Source of the DNA: Jacaranda mimosifolia
Lineage: Eukaryota > Streptophyta > Magnoliopsida > Lamiales > Bignoniaceae
NCBI GenBank assembly: GCA_018894105.1
Contig: CM032126.1
Span: forward strand, 10,009,001-10,073,000
DNA: 64,000 nt
Direction: 5' to 3'
In this document: in pieces, positions 24,299 through 37,080 of the stretch
Position numbering within the stretch: the first letter of the stretch is position 1
How the letters are laid out: each line of letters opens with the position of its first letter
Program-made: the position numbers and the translations under genes
Notes under the pieces: generated by a model
What the model saw: only the letters and a program-made list of their open reading frames with translations
Database searches by the model: none
Told to the model about the DNA's origin: nothing

Positions 24299-25800
24299 GG
24301 ATCTACTGAAATTTTGAACAAAAAAAAAAAGCAAGTTATTTGATGGAGAAGTAATATGAAGAAGAGAAGAAAACAAACACAATGTTTTGCTCCAAAGAAA
24401 AAGAAATTGCATCAATATTCTACCTTTCACAAACTTAAATTGGCAGAGGTAGATTATAATTGCGATGAAGAAGTAAAGCCACCAATCCCTGATAAAGGCC
24501 TACACAACTTGCAGAAAAATAATGGAAAGAAGAAGAATCAGCAAGGCAATAGAATTGTCTTTTCTTGGGCAATTTTACAAACAATTAATGTGTGGATTTG
24601 TATAGGATGGACTTGTAGAACCATGGCAAGCAATATTAACCAATCCACCAATCAAGAAACAAGTATTACAGTGGGACCAAGTCGGTTGACACGCACCAAG
24701 TCACTTGAGGAGGATTTGATGCTTTGCTCTTGAAGAATAAGCACCTATGATAATTCTCTTATAGACACTCAATGATGGTGGAGGATGGAATTTTTCCATG
24801 ATTGCTTGATGAAAGAGTAGCATCTTCAAAAGAGAATTACTAAGTTTTTCGGACGACCTGGAGGGAAAGAATTAGTTGTCAGTTACTAAAATTTGCTAAA
24901 TGCTTCTTCATCGCCTTCTCGTCTGTTTTTCACAGAAGGAAATCGAATATTTATCATGCTGCTGGATCATATACACCAAAATTTGGACCATGTTTTAATA
25001 CAATAACAATATATATATATATATATATATTTATTGGAAAGAAAAGAGTTTGGGGAAAGAAAGTTGGCTGAGTGAAAAAAAAAATGGAGAGCTAAAATGT
25101 GTTGCGGGTTCAGGAAGGTAGTCTTTTTCTCACTAGTATAATATGGCATTGTTGTTTTTTTTATTAAAGCCTCAAATTGCTGTGGGGCCAAGGATTTAAA
25201 AATATAAAAAAAAAAAAGAAAGAAGAAAAGAGCCAAGAAAATCGAAGACACAAAGATTTTGTTGTACCAGAATTTGCTGTCAATTGAACATTTGTTTAGG
25301 ATTTGAGGTTATGTGCTTTCCATCCATATAAGCCTCATTTTGTAAAGTGGGTCCATGCCTTTCCTTTTATTTCAAAAAATAATAATAATAATAATAAAAA
25401 AGGGGGGAAGAAGGAAAATTAGGAAAAATAAAAAAAAATCCCACTAGATGCTGCTGTAAAGGAAGTTGCGGTTTCAACAAAGGAAAATTCATACCTTGCT
25501 TTTTCTTTTCTTTTTTATTGAGGCTTCAAGTGGAAAGTGGGCCCGTGCTTGCAAAGGAAAATAAGCTCCTCAAAAGGTAAAAAGAAATATGCATGGAATA
25601 GCAAGTTTAAATCAAGAAAATGGCAGCTTGCCCACGTGATGTTGCTATAGGCTTTCTAAATCCAAATTTCATCCCAACTCTTCTTAATGGAGATATTTTG
25701 AATTTTATGAGCTTTTCAAATTGCGCCCATAGAATTCATAGGATGATTACTTCAAATCTCACCTCTCATTTGCAGTTGGTATATAATTTGCCGAGCATTG

Positions 25801-25812
25801 AATGGGGGCATT
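25801..25812 (+). other. Polypurine tract of the gypsy element
   Basis: AATGGGGGCATT directly before the 3' LTR, the expected site and composition for the plus-strand primer. Confidence 0.65.
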
Positions 25813-26525
25813 TGTTGGCATTGAAATTTTATTTGAGATTAATTACCATTTGATAGCCCAATTAAATTGACTATTAGATTGGGTCTCAAATTAAAGTCCA
25901 TAACAAATTTAGGCTTTACATAATGGGTCAATACAAGATAACTTATAAAATCTTATTTTATTTTGGATCAGCTAATTGGGCCTAACATATTTAAATATGG
26001 CCCATCAGCAAATTAAGCCCATCTTAAGTGGTATTCAAGTCCAAGGGAGACTCAAGCTTTAAGTTATCAAACCTTAATTTGTGCCTATAAAATTGAGTGT
26101 TGGGAGACATACCACATATCAAGCAATATATCAAGAAATACATCAACAAAATTTAGACATCAAAAAATTCAAGCATCAAGCTCTCAAGTCCGAGCTCTTA
26201 CCACGAAGAAGTGCTGCAACCACAAATGTTCTACATCTTCTTCAAAAGCATTAAATTTTGAAAACCTTGATATCAAGATAAATACTTGATTTCAAGGAAG
26301 TTTGTGATTTCATCCGCAAGATTAGGAGGAAATTATGCATTCGAATCAAGAACAAGCGTCAAGCCTTTGAATTGAATCTAAAGGAGAAGAATTAGAGGAA
26401 TTAGTCTTCCATTGCAGAGATACTTTCAGAGGTTGTAACCACCTTTTATTTTCAATAAATATTCAATTTGTCCATATTTTTCTTGTCTTGTAATTCTTTT
26501 TGCAGACTCGAAATTTGTGTGAACA
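25813..26525 (+). repeat. 3' LTR of the gypsy element
   Basis: 713 bp, TG...CA ends, with small substitutions and indels against 12587-13294. ATTAG follows directly. Confidence 0.93.
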
Positions 26526-26530
26526 ATTAG

Positions 26531-26867
26531 TATCATAAAATGAGGTTGATTTTTAGCCTAAGTAATTTTTATTTTTTGTTTTTTATTTTTTTCGTTGAAG
26601 TTGTCAGTTGAAGAGGAGTTAAGCGTGGATCTTACAATGGAAAAAGTTTACATGTCATTCAAGAAGCAAAATCAAAGGCATCACAATTTAACAGTTGGGC
26701 ATTTCTATTTATTCATCCTAACTAGTCCTTTGAGTTCTCTGGTGATGAGGTTGGAAAGTAGCAAAGTCTTGCGGATCAGAGTCACAGACCTAATTCGTCA
26801 ACTGATTCGCTGCTTTGTTGCCTTTTCTCAGAGTGTGTGTGATCCACATCTGAAATTTTGCATTATG
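26531..26867. other. Host DNA between two retrotransposons
   Basis: Single-copy-looking sequence left between the gypsy and copia elements; it continues at 31913 beyond the copia. A frame open from 26595 runs into the copia LTR. I could not match it to a protein family, and joining it across the insertion soon gives stops. It may be a gene remnant, but I cannot support a call. Confidence 0.3.
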
Positions 26868-27196
26868 CGTTAATTGATGGCGACCAACTCATGACGGCAA
26901 ATTGACATGCAAACCAAACTTGGAGAGGGCAAATTGACATGCAAACCAAACTTGGAGAGGGAATGAAATGGCTGGAAAATGTGTATATTGATTTCTGTAC
27001 AAAATGCTGTTCAAAAACTCCTAATAATAGAAGGAGAGCTCAGCTAACCAACATGGCAAAAGAAGGAAATAGTTAATGCTAGCTAAACTGCCTAATAACT
27101 ATTCCAGCTGTTAAGAGGTTAATTTACAACAGAAACCCTAACTAATAAACTGAACAAAAAAGAGAAAAAATATAAAGCATTCAAGCTGGCTTAACC
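26868..27196 (-). repeat. 3' LTR of the minus-strand copia element
   Basis: It matches 31607-31907 but is longer, mainly because a segment of about 30 bp beginning GGCAAATTGACATGC is tandemly duplicated near 26895-26960. Both terminal dinucleotides have changed compared with the other LTR (TG to CG at 26868, CA to CC at 27196). Confidence 0.88.
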
Positions 27197-27569
27197 CCTC
27201 CTCAAGATAGACTGTGAGGGTTTCGCACAGCTATTTTGTGCAGAAAATTGGTGAGCAACGATGCTAGGAGGGCCTTCATGAATAGATCGGCAAGCTAGTG
27301 GCTGGAGCGTATCAGGAAAAGCTTGAGAGAACAAATGGTAATCTTATCCCAAATAAAATGGTGGTCAACTTCTATATGCTTTATACATTTATGAAACATG
27401 GGGTTGGAAGCTATGTATAGAGCGGCTTGGTTGCTGCAAAATAAGACCATTGGAGAAAGTGATCAACCTAAAAATCATTGAGGAGCTGACTCTTTGAAGA
27501 GCTGACGGAGCCAAATGATTTCACTGACAGTGGTGGTGAGAGCACAATATTTAGCTTCAGCAAATAATC

Positions 27570-28430
27570 TAGCTACCGTCCACTATTTTTTGGATTTCCA
27601 AGAGATGAGAGAGTCCCCGAGGAAGATGCAAAAACCAGTGGTAGACCAGCGGGTAGTGCAGCAAGATGCCCAGTTGGCATTGGAAAAGGCCCGAAGTTGA
27701 ATCTAGGAGGTGGATGAGAAAAAGATTCCTTAACCTGGTGAAGATTTGAGGTAGCAGAAAAGGTGTTGGGTGGCCTGTGAATGCAGTGTGCGAGGTTGTT
27801 CCATGAACTGACTGAGTTTGTGCACACAAAAATTGACATCCAATCGAGATAATATGAGATAAAAAAGTTAGTCGATGAGGCAGCGATACTATAAGGGATC
27901 AAAAAGAGAAATGCCAGTTTCAGTGTCAAGATGGAGTTTCGGGTCCATGGGAGTTTTAGCAGGCTTCGATGCTAAGTAACCTGTTTCCCCTAGGATTTGC
28001 AATGTGTAATGGCGTTGAGATAGAAAAATTTCGGTATGTGAATTGGCAATTTCAAGGCCTAGAAAATACTTAAGTGACCCCAAATCCTTAAGTTTGAACT
28101 AGCGCTGAAGAGAGGCCTTGAATTCAGAGATGACTGAGGTAGAGGGACTAGCAGATAGGATGTCATCAACATAGACTAATACGGCAATGAAAGAATGTCC
28201 ACGACCACGAGTAAATAGGCTATGATCACAGACTGAGACTGTGCGAAACCCAAGCGAAGGGGAGAATTGGAGAGCTTTGTGTACCATTGGCAAGAAGCTT
28301 GGCGAAGACCGTAAAGGAACTTATGTAACTTGCATGCTAGCTTGGAGTGGTGGCTGGATGTTGATGTAGGAGGCCTGTAACCGGGTGGAAGGGCCATGTA
28401 GACTTCCTCAAATAAATCACCATTCAAGAA
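27570..28430 (-). pseudogene. Copia reverse transcriptase and RNase H remnant
   Basis: On the minus strand: [34 protein letters not shown] with an intact YVDD box, MGSLKYFLGLEIA, then LSQRHYTLQILGETGYL and the RNase H-proximal region. These are ordered as in copia pol. The frame shifts between blocks, for example near 28290 and 28085. Confidence 0.88.
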
Positions 28431-29099
28431 AGAATTATTGATGTCTAAAGCAAGCTACCACTTATGTATAGCTGCAAGGGTTAGAAGAAGTGTGAGAATA
28501 GTAAATTTAGCGACGGGAGAAAAAAGTGTCCAAAAAATTAATCCCTTAGCGCTGTGTGTAACCTTTGGCAACAATGCAGGCTTGTGTTGTTCTAAAGAAC
28601 GTCGGCATGGAATTTTAACTTGTAAATCCATTGGAAATCAATAGTTTGTTTACCGGGGGGAAGAGGAACAACAATCCAAATTTTGTTGGCTATGAGGATG
28701 TCCAGTTCAGTTTGCATAGCAGCTCGCCATTCAGGAATTTTGGCCGCTTGAGTGTATATTTGCGGTTTAAAGTGAGTGGAGATATTGAGAAGAAGGAAAG
28801 TGTAAGAAGTTGAGAATGAGGAGTAGGATAAGTGTTTAGAAATGGGGTATGTGCAGTTTTCGGAAGGCGGTTGAGAATGGAGGATACTGCAATGGAAATC
28901 ACATAAGTAAGATGGTGGTCTGGAGATTCTAGTTGATCGGCGAGGAGAAAGATGAGCAGAGGGAAAAGTGTCAAGGGATGAGGATAGATAATTTAAGACA
29001 GACTGTTGAGGAACAGGAATGTTGTCATTGGTAGGAATAGGGAGAACAAGAGTGTTGAATAGGTATTGTATAGGACTTGAGTTGGAAGTATTCTGGAAT

Positions 29100-30320
29100 G
29101 GGAAGAGCTACTCATGGAAGATGACGTCTCTTGAAATGAATATCTTGTTGGAACTTAAATCAAGTAATTTGTAGCCTTTAATAGTAGGTGAATATCCTAT
29201 GAAATCACATGGGCTAACACGACGGTCAAATTTTATTTGACAAGCTCGTAAGGTAGAGGCATACACAAAACAACCAAAAGATTTGACATGAGTGTAGTCG
29301 GATGGCTGATTGTATAATAGTTTATATGGGGACTTGTTATGAAGGAGATCCGAAGAAGTATGATTGATAAGGTAGCAAGAGGTGAGGACGCATTCAATCC
29401 AAAAAATGAGAGAAATATGTGAGTGAAAATATAGTACCTTAGTAACACTTAGCAAATGTTGGTGTTTCATTCAACAATAGCGTTTTGCTGCAGTGTCTTG
29501 ACATAAGATAATTGATGAAGAATGCCTTTAGAGTTATAGAAGTCTGATAGCATGAACTCAGGAGCATTATCAGTACTATTTTCTTAATTTGAGTATTAAA
29601 CAAAGTATGAGTTGAGAGAATCAAGGTAAAATTGTGGTGACTTCAGACTTGTGTATAAGAAGGAACAACCAAGTGTAGCGAGAATGATCATCAACTAATG
29701 TAAGAAAATATTTGTGTCCACTATGAGAGGGGGTATGGAAAGGCCCTTATACATTAGCACGTACAAGTTCGAATACATTATGTGAGATGTGATTATAGGA
29801 AACAAACAGTAAGCGCCTTTGCTTGGTGAGGGGGCATATAGTAAAATGATCTTTATTATCTAAAAACTCATACTGAAGAAAAGGTTTGAGGACAGAAAGC
29901 TTCTTATTTTGGCCAGTGGTGCTAAGTTTTGGCAGAAACTTTATTTAAAGGATGGTTGGTGCTGTTAATTTGGTTGAATTTAAGGATGTATAGATCATTT
30001 ATTTTCTCACCCTTGGCAATCACACTCCAGGTCTTGGTCTCCTGGATGAGGCAATGATCACAGAAAAAAGAAAATGTGAGATGAGGATTAGATAAGAGAG
30101 CACCAATAGGGAGTAATTGGAGTTTGAATTGAGGGACATACAATACATCATATGGAGTGATAGTAGAATTAAGGACCATAGTGCCGGCATAGTGAACGGG
30201 TATTTGCATGTTATTAGGTTAGGAGACAGTAGTATGCAAGATAGGCAACAAAATCTTGAATAAAGAAATTTTAGAGCAAATATGACGAGATGCACTAGAA
30301 TCTATGATCTAATTATCAGA
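29100..30320 (-). pseudogene. Copia protease and integrase remnant
   Basis: The protease motif reads IDSSAS near 30283-30310, where copia proteases have D-S-G-A, so the active-site Gly is replaced by Ser. It is followed by DVLYVPQFKLQLLPIG, the usual block after the protease. The integrase C-terminal part (CYLINHTSS...LHNKSPYKLLY, SFGCFVYAST, PCDFIGYSPTIKGYKL) spans 29108-29470. The integrase centre is broken by stops. Confidence 0.85.
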
Positions 30321-30589
30321 GCAAAGAGTAGTGTCATTAGAAAAGGCACCTGCAGTGTGGGAAGTCTGTTGATTCTCATTATCAACTGGCTTGGGAGACT
30401 GATTGATGCGAGTTGAGAGGAGATTGACAAGTTAAGTGTATTGTGTAGGATTTAAGGAATGAAAGAAGCCGTCAATACCTTCAGCACTAGAAGTATTGGA
30501 GACTTGATTCACAGCGGAGGGAGGAATGTGAGTTTGAGCAAGTTGAGAGGATGGAAGGAAGCTTGAGATCTGGAGGTCAGAACTTGAAA

Positions 30590-31497
30590 CTAGGGAGGGG
30601 GAGAGAGGTAGCCATGGAGCTTATAACATGTGTCAACAGTATGTCCATAACATGAGCAATGAGTGCAGAATGGCCCTACCTTTCTGGCATTGTTGTATGT
30701 AGTAGCTGATTGTGGCTTGATAGGAAGTTTGTTCACAGTTTTAGCACCATCGATTCTGAGTGCAAAGGCCATACTATTGTTTGGATCATATGAGGAGCAT
30801 GGATTTAGAGAGTGTTGTTCTTCTTGAGAAACTAGGGCAAAAACTTTTCCAATCAAAGGTAATAGATCTGACAGAAGTATCTGACTGCGGATTTGTGCAA
30901 ATATGTCATTGAGGCCCATGATAATTGCAAGTACATACTCGCGCTGATAATGTTGAGAGATTTCATGGATTCCACCACAAGTGCATCCATTACAAGTACA
31001 TACGAGTCTATAATTGCTTAACTCTTCCCACAGTATCTTTAATTTTGTAAAATATACACTTACAGAGGTAGAACCTTGTTTGTGTGACGAGTTCACGGTG
31101 GAGCTGATACAAGTGTAGTCATGTGCTTTATTGGAAACGCTCCTTTAGATCAAACCAGATGTGATGAGCAAATTCAGAATAAATCACACTTGCTAAAATT
31201 TCTTTGGAGACAGACAGCTAAGAGATCACCATGGTTGTTTCTAGTCCAGACACTGAGCATCACATGATCAGTAACAGCAGGCTTCAAAATCGATCCATCA
31301 ATAAAATCAATCTTGTTCTTCATCGAGAGCGCGATTAACATCATGCGGCTCCACGAGGCATAATTCTTGCCTGTGAGTTGTTGAGATACCAGAAGGCCTG
31401 GATTGTTTGAGTGATGGAAATAAAAAGGATTGGAGGAATCATCTATGGTGGACTGACCAGAGTATAGGATGGAATTGAAGGGCTGATTGTGTTCCAT
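30590..31497 (-). pseudogene. Copia gag remnant
   Basis: It starts at an ATG at 31495-31497, followed by NPGLLVSQQLTGKNYASWSRMM, the typical copia gag N-terminal block. It ends with a CCHC zinc knuckle CTHCSCYGHTVDTC near 30620-30660. The frame is broken around 31100-31170. Intact gag would form the virus-like particle. Confidence 0.86.
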
Positions 31498-31606
31498 GGC
31501 CGGAGGAGATGATCGGAAGAGGAAATAATCAGAAAGAAAACAAATGAATGAAAGGCACAAATGGAGATTCAAAAGGCGCGGTGGAGAAGAGAATCTACTA
31601 ATATCA

Positions 31607-31907
31607 TGTTAATTGATGGCGACCAACTCATGATGGCAAATTGACATGCAAACCAAACTTGAAGAGAGAACGAAATGGCTAAAAAATGTGTGTATTGATT
31701 TCTGTACAAAATGCAGTACAAAAACTCCTATTTATAGTAGTGAGAGCTCAGCTAACCAATGTGGCAAAAGGAGGAAACAATTAATGCTAACTAAATTGCC
31801 TAACTAACTATCTAGCTGTTAAGAGGTTAATTTACAATAGAAACCCTAACTAATAAACTGAACAAAAAAGAGAAATAAAAAGATAAAGCATTCAAGCTGG
31901 CTTAACA
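31607..31907 (-). repeat. 5' LTR of the minus-strand copia element
   Basis: 301 bp; on the minus strand it starts TGTTAAGCCAGC and ends ATCAATTAACA. TTATG follows at 31908-31912. Confidence 0.9.
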
Positions 31908-31912
31908 TTATG

Positions 31913-32308
31913 TGCCTAATCTGCATCAGGATGTGCTGAAGATGCCAAGGTATTGTGGTATAGCAATCTATTATAAAAAACAGCACATCCAAACACACAA
32001 TCACACAAATAAAAAGAGAGAAAGAAAAAGAAATTAGACATAGAATTTAACATGATTCGACATCATGGACTTTTCGGAGCCGGTCATAATTTGAATCTCA
32101 AGCCATAACAATAAATCTTACCCTTGCTTGAAAAGTTGAAATTCATCCAACAAAAAAAATTACTACTTTATCTTGCACATTGCTCTAGCATGGGCACTAT
32201 CAAGTACCATAAACGCTAACCAAATTTAGGCAATGCCCAAACTTGCGATCGTGATTGCATTGGTCATCATATTTACTAGAATATCATGTGTAGAGACTTT
32301 CTTCATAC
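31913..32308. other. Host DNA right of the copia element
   Basis: It continues the sequence interrupted at 26867. No gene recognised. Confidence 0.4.
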
Positions 32309-35300
32309 TACTAAAAAAATTGGAATTTGCAATGAATTTTTATGATGGTGCCGTCACAAATTGCGACAGAAATTTCCGTTGCAAAATAGTCAAAAATATA
32401 ATTTTATAATTCTGCAACAGTAGATATCCATCGCAAAATTAAAAAATAAAAATAAAAGATCATTTGCTACGGATATATCCATTGCATACAAAAGAAAGAA
32501 AAAAATCAAAATCAAAATTTTGGGATGGAAATTTTTTCATTGCAAAATGTTAAAAATATTATAATATATATATATTTGCGATGGAAATGAAATTCCATCG
32601 TAAAGTTAATGATAAAGTAATTTCTTATTATTTGGTATTTTTTAAAAGTATAATATATATATATATATATATTATGTTGTAAAATATTTTATGACTATTA
32701 ATATATTTATGTAAATAATATATTCTTTATTATAAATATAATTAATATATAAAAAATTATAATGAATTAATAAATTTAATTTTAATATATATTTATGTAT
32801 TCTAACTAATTGGACAACATATTATCTCTTTACCGTTGGTAAATGCATTATTATGAAATGATTAAATACATTAATTTATATAAATAGATGAGTAAATATT
32901 TTATAACTCATGTTAGTTAAATATATATATATATATATATGAATTTTATAATTAATGATGTTATATTTTAAGGAAACATTTGATAGCAAAGATGTTATTT
33001 GTGTGTTGTGGGTGAAAATTATGAGTAAAACTAATTAAAGTAATAGTATATAAATTTATAAGGTGTACAATTGGTGGTAAGAATAGCGTTATGTCAAGTG
33101 CTATTTTACAATGGTAATTTTTTATGATTACTATTAATTATATTAGTTTAGAATAAATAATTTAATTTAATATATATAAATATTTAACCTTTTTCAATAT
33201 AAAATTTAATGGCATCAATACTCTTATATACAACATAATAATACTTGACCATAATTGAATACTTTTGATGAAATTTTGAATTTTTTAAATAAATTAAAGA
33301 ATTATCACTGATTACTGGTTATCAAATTTAATATTATTTACTCCATTTAAAAATTTTCTAAATTTTTGAAATTATTTTTAATTGGCATAAATTATTCTTT
33401 ACTTATTTCTAATATGAAAAAAAAAAAAAAATGATTTCAACTATCTGCAAATTCATTTTATCTCCAATTTAAAGTTTATAGTTCAATAAAATTTTCATAA
33501 TTTTTCTCTTATGTTTAATAACTAATTATATATACACCACTATATATACTATTTTGAAATCATTATATTAAGTCTACACTTTTCTTTTCAGCAATGGATA
33601 GAGTCCATCATTTAGCTTTTATTTGTTATTAAATTTTTTAATTTTTTATGTATCATTTAATATTTATTTTTTATTCATACATAAGTAATTATATATATAA
33701 ATGTGCATTTTTATGTGATAGGAATGTTTAAATATCTAAAAATTAAACAATTAATATTCAAAATTCATCATAAAATAAAATTATTCTCCATAATATAATG
33801 TAATCTTAAAAAATTATCAATTATCAAAATATAATTTTAAAAACATATATAATATATATACTTTAAAATTAAAATTTGAGTTTTAAGGATGCAAAGTTTA
33901 AAATCTAAAATTTAAATTTAGAATATAAAATAGTATACATAAAATAAAAAATTTTAATTTAAATTACATATTAAAAAATATTTTGCATAAACCTTAACCA
34001 TCTCCCACTTCTCATCCAATAGGTAAGTTTTTTTTTCTTTCCTCCTCCTCCCCCCTCCTCCTGCTTTTCTTTCATTTTTTTTTCTCTTTGTTTAACTTTA
34101 ATCCGCCGGCAGTCGGAGGCTACCAACTGTGAGGTGCCAATAGTAGCTCCGGCCTTGCTAGGCTGCAATTGTTGCTGGCCTCACACAGAGGCCAAATATG
34201 GCCTTTGTGCGAGGCTGATCGCAATGATGGCCTCTACGCGCAGCCAATAGCTGGCCTCGCGTAAAAGGTTAGGGTCGCATGAGGTAGTCGCCTCTGTCTT
34301 GGAGGCTGCTTTTTTTTTTTCCTAGCGTTGATGCCGTCTAAAAATTTATTTATTTTTATTTTTTACTAGTTTTTTATTTTTATCTAATATTGCAATTCTG
34401 AAAAATTATGGGATATTTGGACATGTGGGTTATTTCAAATTGAGCAAGGTAATTTTCCTATTATTTTGTAAATTATGTATTGAATTATGGTTTAATATTG
34501 ATATTGAATTAATGTTTATATTTTGTGAATTATATGTTCGATTATGATTTGAGTTATGTGTTGAAGTTATATTAAATTATATGTTAGTTTATAATGAGTT
34601 CTATGTTGAATTATATTGAATTTGTATTTTATGAATTATGTGCTCGGTTAATGTTTGGTTATGTATTGGATTTATATATTGGTTTATTATGTTGAATTGT
34701 ATGTTGGTTTAGTTTATATTTCTATTTTACATTATTCTATTTTGTTGTAATATTATAGACTTGGATATCTCAAGACATTTGAATTTAGTATAAATCTTTA
34801 TGTTGAGTAAGACAATCTTTTTAGCATTATTTTCTAAATGTATATTTCAATTAGAGTTTGATTTACATATTGGACAATATGGATTATATTAGATTGTGAT
34901 TTGTATTATATGTTAGATTTTTATTGTATATAAAATTATACTGTTAGCTTTGTGATGGTTGTTTGATTTTGGTACAAAATGATTAGATTATCTATTTAGT
35001 CTAATGATGAGAAGTGCAAAAAACAAAGGAAGCTTTGGTTGTAATCCTTGATTTGGTTATATAAAAAAAAATTTCATGTTTCATTTCAAATTTATAGCAT
35101 ATATGGTTGGTTCACTATATATTATAATATTTTAATTCTTGATAATGAGAATTAATTCAAATTTATATAAAAAATTTCAAGAGCTTATTGTACTTGTTAT
35201 TTACTTGATTTAAAGTACTATTATGTAGGCATTCCAATTTGGACTCGTGTAATTTTGAGGCTATAACCGTAATACCTTGGAAGAATCTTTGTGTATATTT

Positions 35301-35470
35301 GTTATCAAGAATGTAGTTTTCTTTATTGAATAAAGATATTGAGGTTTTTATTTGAAAAATAACCTTTGAGATTTAGATTTATTTTAATGGTTGATGTTCG
35401 CATTTTTAAAATAATTCTTAAAATTTATGATAAAATTTTCCTTTGCAAAAAAATAATAATTAAAAAAATT
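32309..35470. mobile_element. Possible non-autonomous CACTA-like element
   Basis: The left end TACTACTAAAAAAATTGG resembles the CACTACTAGAAAA-type ends of plant CACTA elements. It is followed by several diverged palindromic units of the kind TTGCGACAGAAATTTCCGTTGC (32355-32610), as in many CACTA subterminal regions. The interior is extremely AT-rich with several (AT)n runs and one GC-rich island (34090-34330). A weakly similar inverted end may lie near 35420-35480. I found no transposase and no clear 3-bp target duplication, so class and right border are uncertain. Confidence 0.35.
34090..34330. repeat. GC-rich island with repeated GAGGCC/GGCCTC
   Basis: About 240 bp of high GC inside strongly AT-rich DNA, after a pyrimidine tract (34028-34088). 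GGCCTC and GAGGCC recur in both orientations. No conserved protein is encoded. Confidence 0.6.
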
Positions 35471-35479
35471 AACAATGAA

Positions 35480-37080
35480 TAGCCAAGATCATTTCACCAA
35501 ATCCTATAGCCAAGTAGTCTATTTTTCCAGTTTTTAATAGCCATATATTCGACCTCTATGGTAAACAAAGCAACTATAGCTTGCCAAGTGGTCTTCCAAC
35601 TGATGACAATACTAGAAAGTGTAAACAAATAATCTGTCAGAGATCTCCTCTTATCCTCTACATAATCGAAATCCACATGGCAACAATAGAATCACACATC
35701 TTGGCATTCCCAAATGTCAAACAAACGTCTATGATACTCTTCAAATATCTCAAAATCCATTTAACTGCCTACCAATGTTGTTTTCAAGGACATGGCATGT
35801 ATCTATCACTACACTAACATGTGAAATGTCAAGACGAGTACAAACCATAGCATACATAATGATGAGCACTCAAATATGGAACACCAAGCATATGTTTCAT
35901 CTCCTCATCTGTCTTTGGTGGCATGTCTGCAGATAACTTGAAATGAGTAGCAAACAAAATAGACACAGGCTTAGCACCATCATGTTGAAACACTAAAGAA
36001 CTTTCTAAACGTAGGGCCATTGAGATGATACAAGCTTCCCAACAATTTTATCCCATGTAATCTCCGTCGCCAATATCTTCTTTGTAACACCCAAGTCCTT
36101 CATCTCAAACTCATCAGTAGCTGCTTTTTCAACATATTAATCTGTGACATGCTTTTAGAAGCAATAAGCATGTCATCCATATACAACAACAAATACATAA
36201 AAGAACCATCTGCAAGCTTTTTATGATATACACAACTATCATATGTACTACGTGTAAAGCCATTTTGAATCATAAATGTATCAAATCTCTTATACCATTG
36301 CCTAGGAAACTGTTTCAGTCCGTGTAAGGATTTCCTAAGCAGGCAAACATAATTTTTCATACGTAAAGTGACAAATCACTTGTGTTAACTCATGTAGATC
36401 AGCTCCTCCAACTCACCATGCAAGAATGCAATCTTCGGATTTAACTGCTCAAGCTCTAGGTCATGGAGAGCTATCATAGCAAGTAAGACCTTAATAGAAT
36501 CATGCTTCACCTCTGGAGAGAACACTTCATTGTAGTCTACTCCCTTCCTCTGAGTAAAACCTTTTAACCACTAATTGTGCCTTACAGCTAGGTGCTTCAA
36601 TCCCTGAAGTGTCTTTCTTTTTCTTCAAAACTCATTTGTTGCCGACTATCTTCTATCCCTATAGCTATATAACATACTTCTAAATCTAGTTCTTGGTGAA
36701 GAGACTCAATTTATTCATCCATAGCTCCAACCTACTAATTTGCATATGAACTAGGAATAGTTTTTGTAACTACTAGGTTCCTACACATGAATTATCTTTG
36801 CATGTGCCACAAGATTTTCATATCCAACCAAATTTCCATCAACCAAATTTGCATATCTAATGGTGGTCTATATGTCTTCTCTCTTTGCTTGTTGTAATAT
36901 TGTATGTTGTTGCTTAGGTGCATCATCAACATCATCATTTTAAGCAAGATCTTGCACCTCCGCCTCTTTGAATTACTGGATTGAGCTACTGGCATATCAA
37001 TTTCAAGCTGTAATTATTCTCCGACACCATGATCTATATTCAATATTGCTTTCTCCTTTTGACAATCTATGGAAGCAGAC
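35480..37080 (-). pseudogene. Copia RT/RNase H fragment
   Basis: On the minus strand: EAMDEQIESLHQ near 36715, KSLHGLKQFPRQWYKRFD near 36320, LLLYMDDMLIAS near 36170 (catalytic box YMDD), MKDLG near 36100, KLSADMPPKTDEEMKHM near 35900, and the RNase H part DKRRSLTDYLFTLSS...TIEVEYMAI near 35530-35660. The order and motifs fit a Tnt1-like copia. No LTRs were found, and stops are frequent. Confidence 0.85.

Larger units (their letters stand above)
12587..26525 (+). mobile_element. Ty3/gypsy LTR retrotransposon, Tat-like, 13.9 kb
   Basis: Two LTRs of about 710 bp, starting TGTTGGCATTG and ending GTGTGAACA, are flanked by the 5-bp duplication ATTAG (12582-12586 and 26526-26530). The order is gag, protease, reverse transcriptase, RNase H, a second RNase H-like block, integrase, then a minus-strand gene before the 3' LTR. 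The second RNase H-like block and an antisense ORF downstream of pol are known traits of several Tat lineages. All sense reading frames carry stops or frameshifts, so it is not autonomous. The LTRs differ at many positions by eye, so the insertion is not recent. A hAT-type MITE sits inside the RNase H region. Confidence 0.93.
26868..31907 (-). mobile_element. Ty1/copia LTR retrotransposon, minus strand, 5.0 kb
   Basis: LTRs at 31607-31907 (5') and 26868-27196 (3') are flanked by TTATG (26863-26867 and 31908-31912). The minus-strand order is gag with CCHC knuckle, protease, integrase, RT, RNase H, which is copia order. The region after the 5' LTR reads TGATATTAG, a decayed form of the TGGTATCAG initiator-Met primer site. 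A GA-rich tract at 27197-27208 (minus strand) precedes the 3' LTR. Coding frames are broken but domains remain easy to read, so it is moderately old. Confidence 0.92.

Noticed and set aside
24356..24733. Plus-strand ORF of 125 codons
   Set aside because: It overlaps the start of the antisense PMD gene and shows no family motif; Lys/Asn-rich, chance-like composition.
33971..34168. Minus-strand ORF with a Lys/Gly-rich stretch
   Set aside because: It reads through a simple pyrimidine tract and the GC island; no conserved protein.
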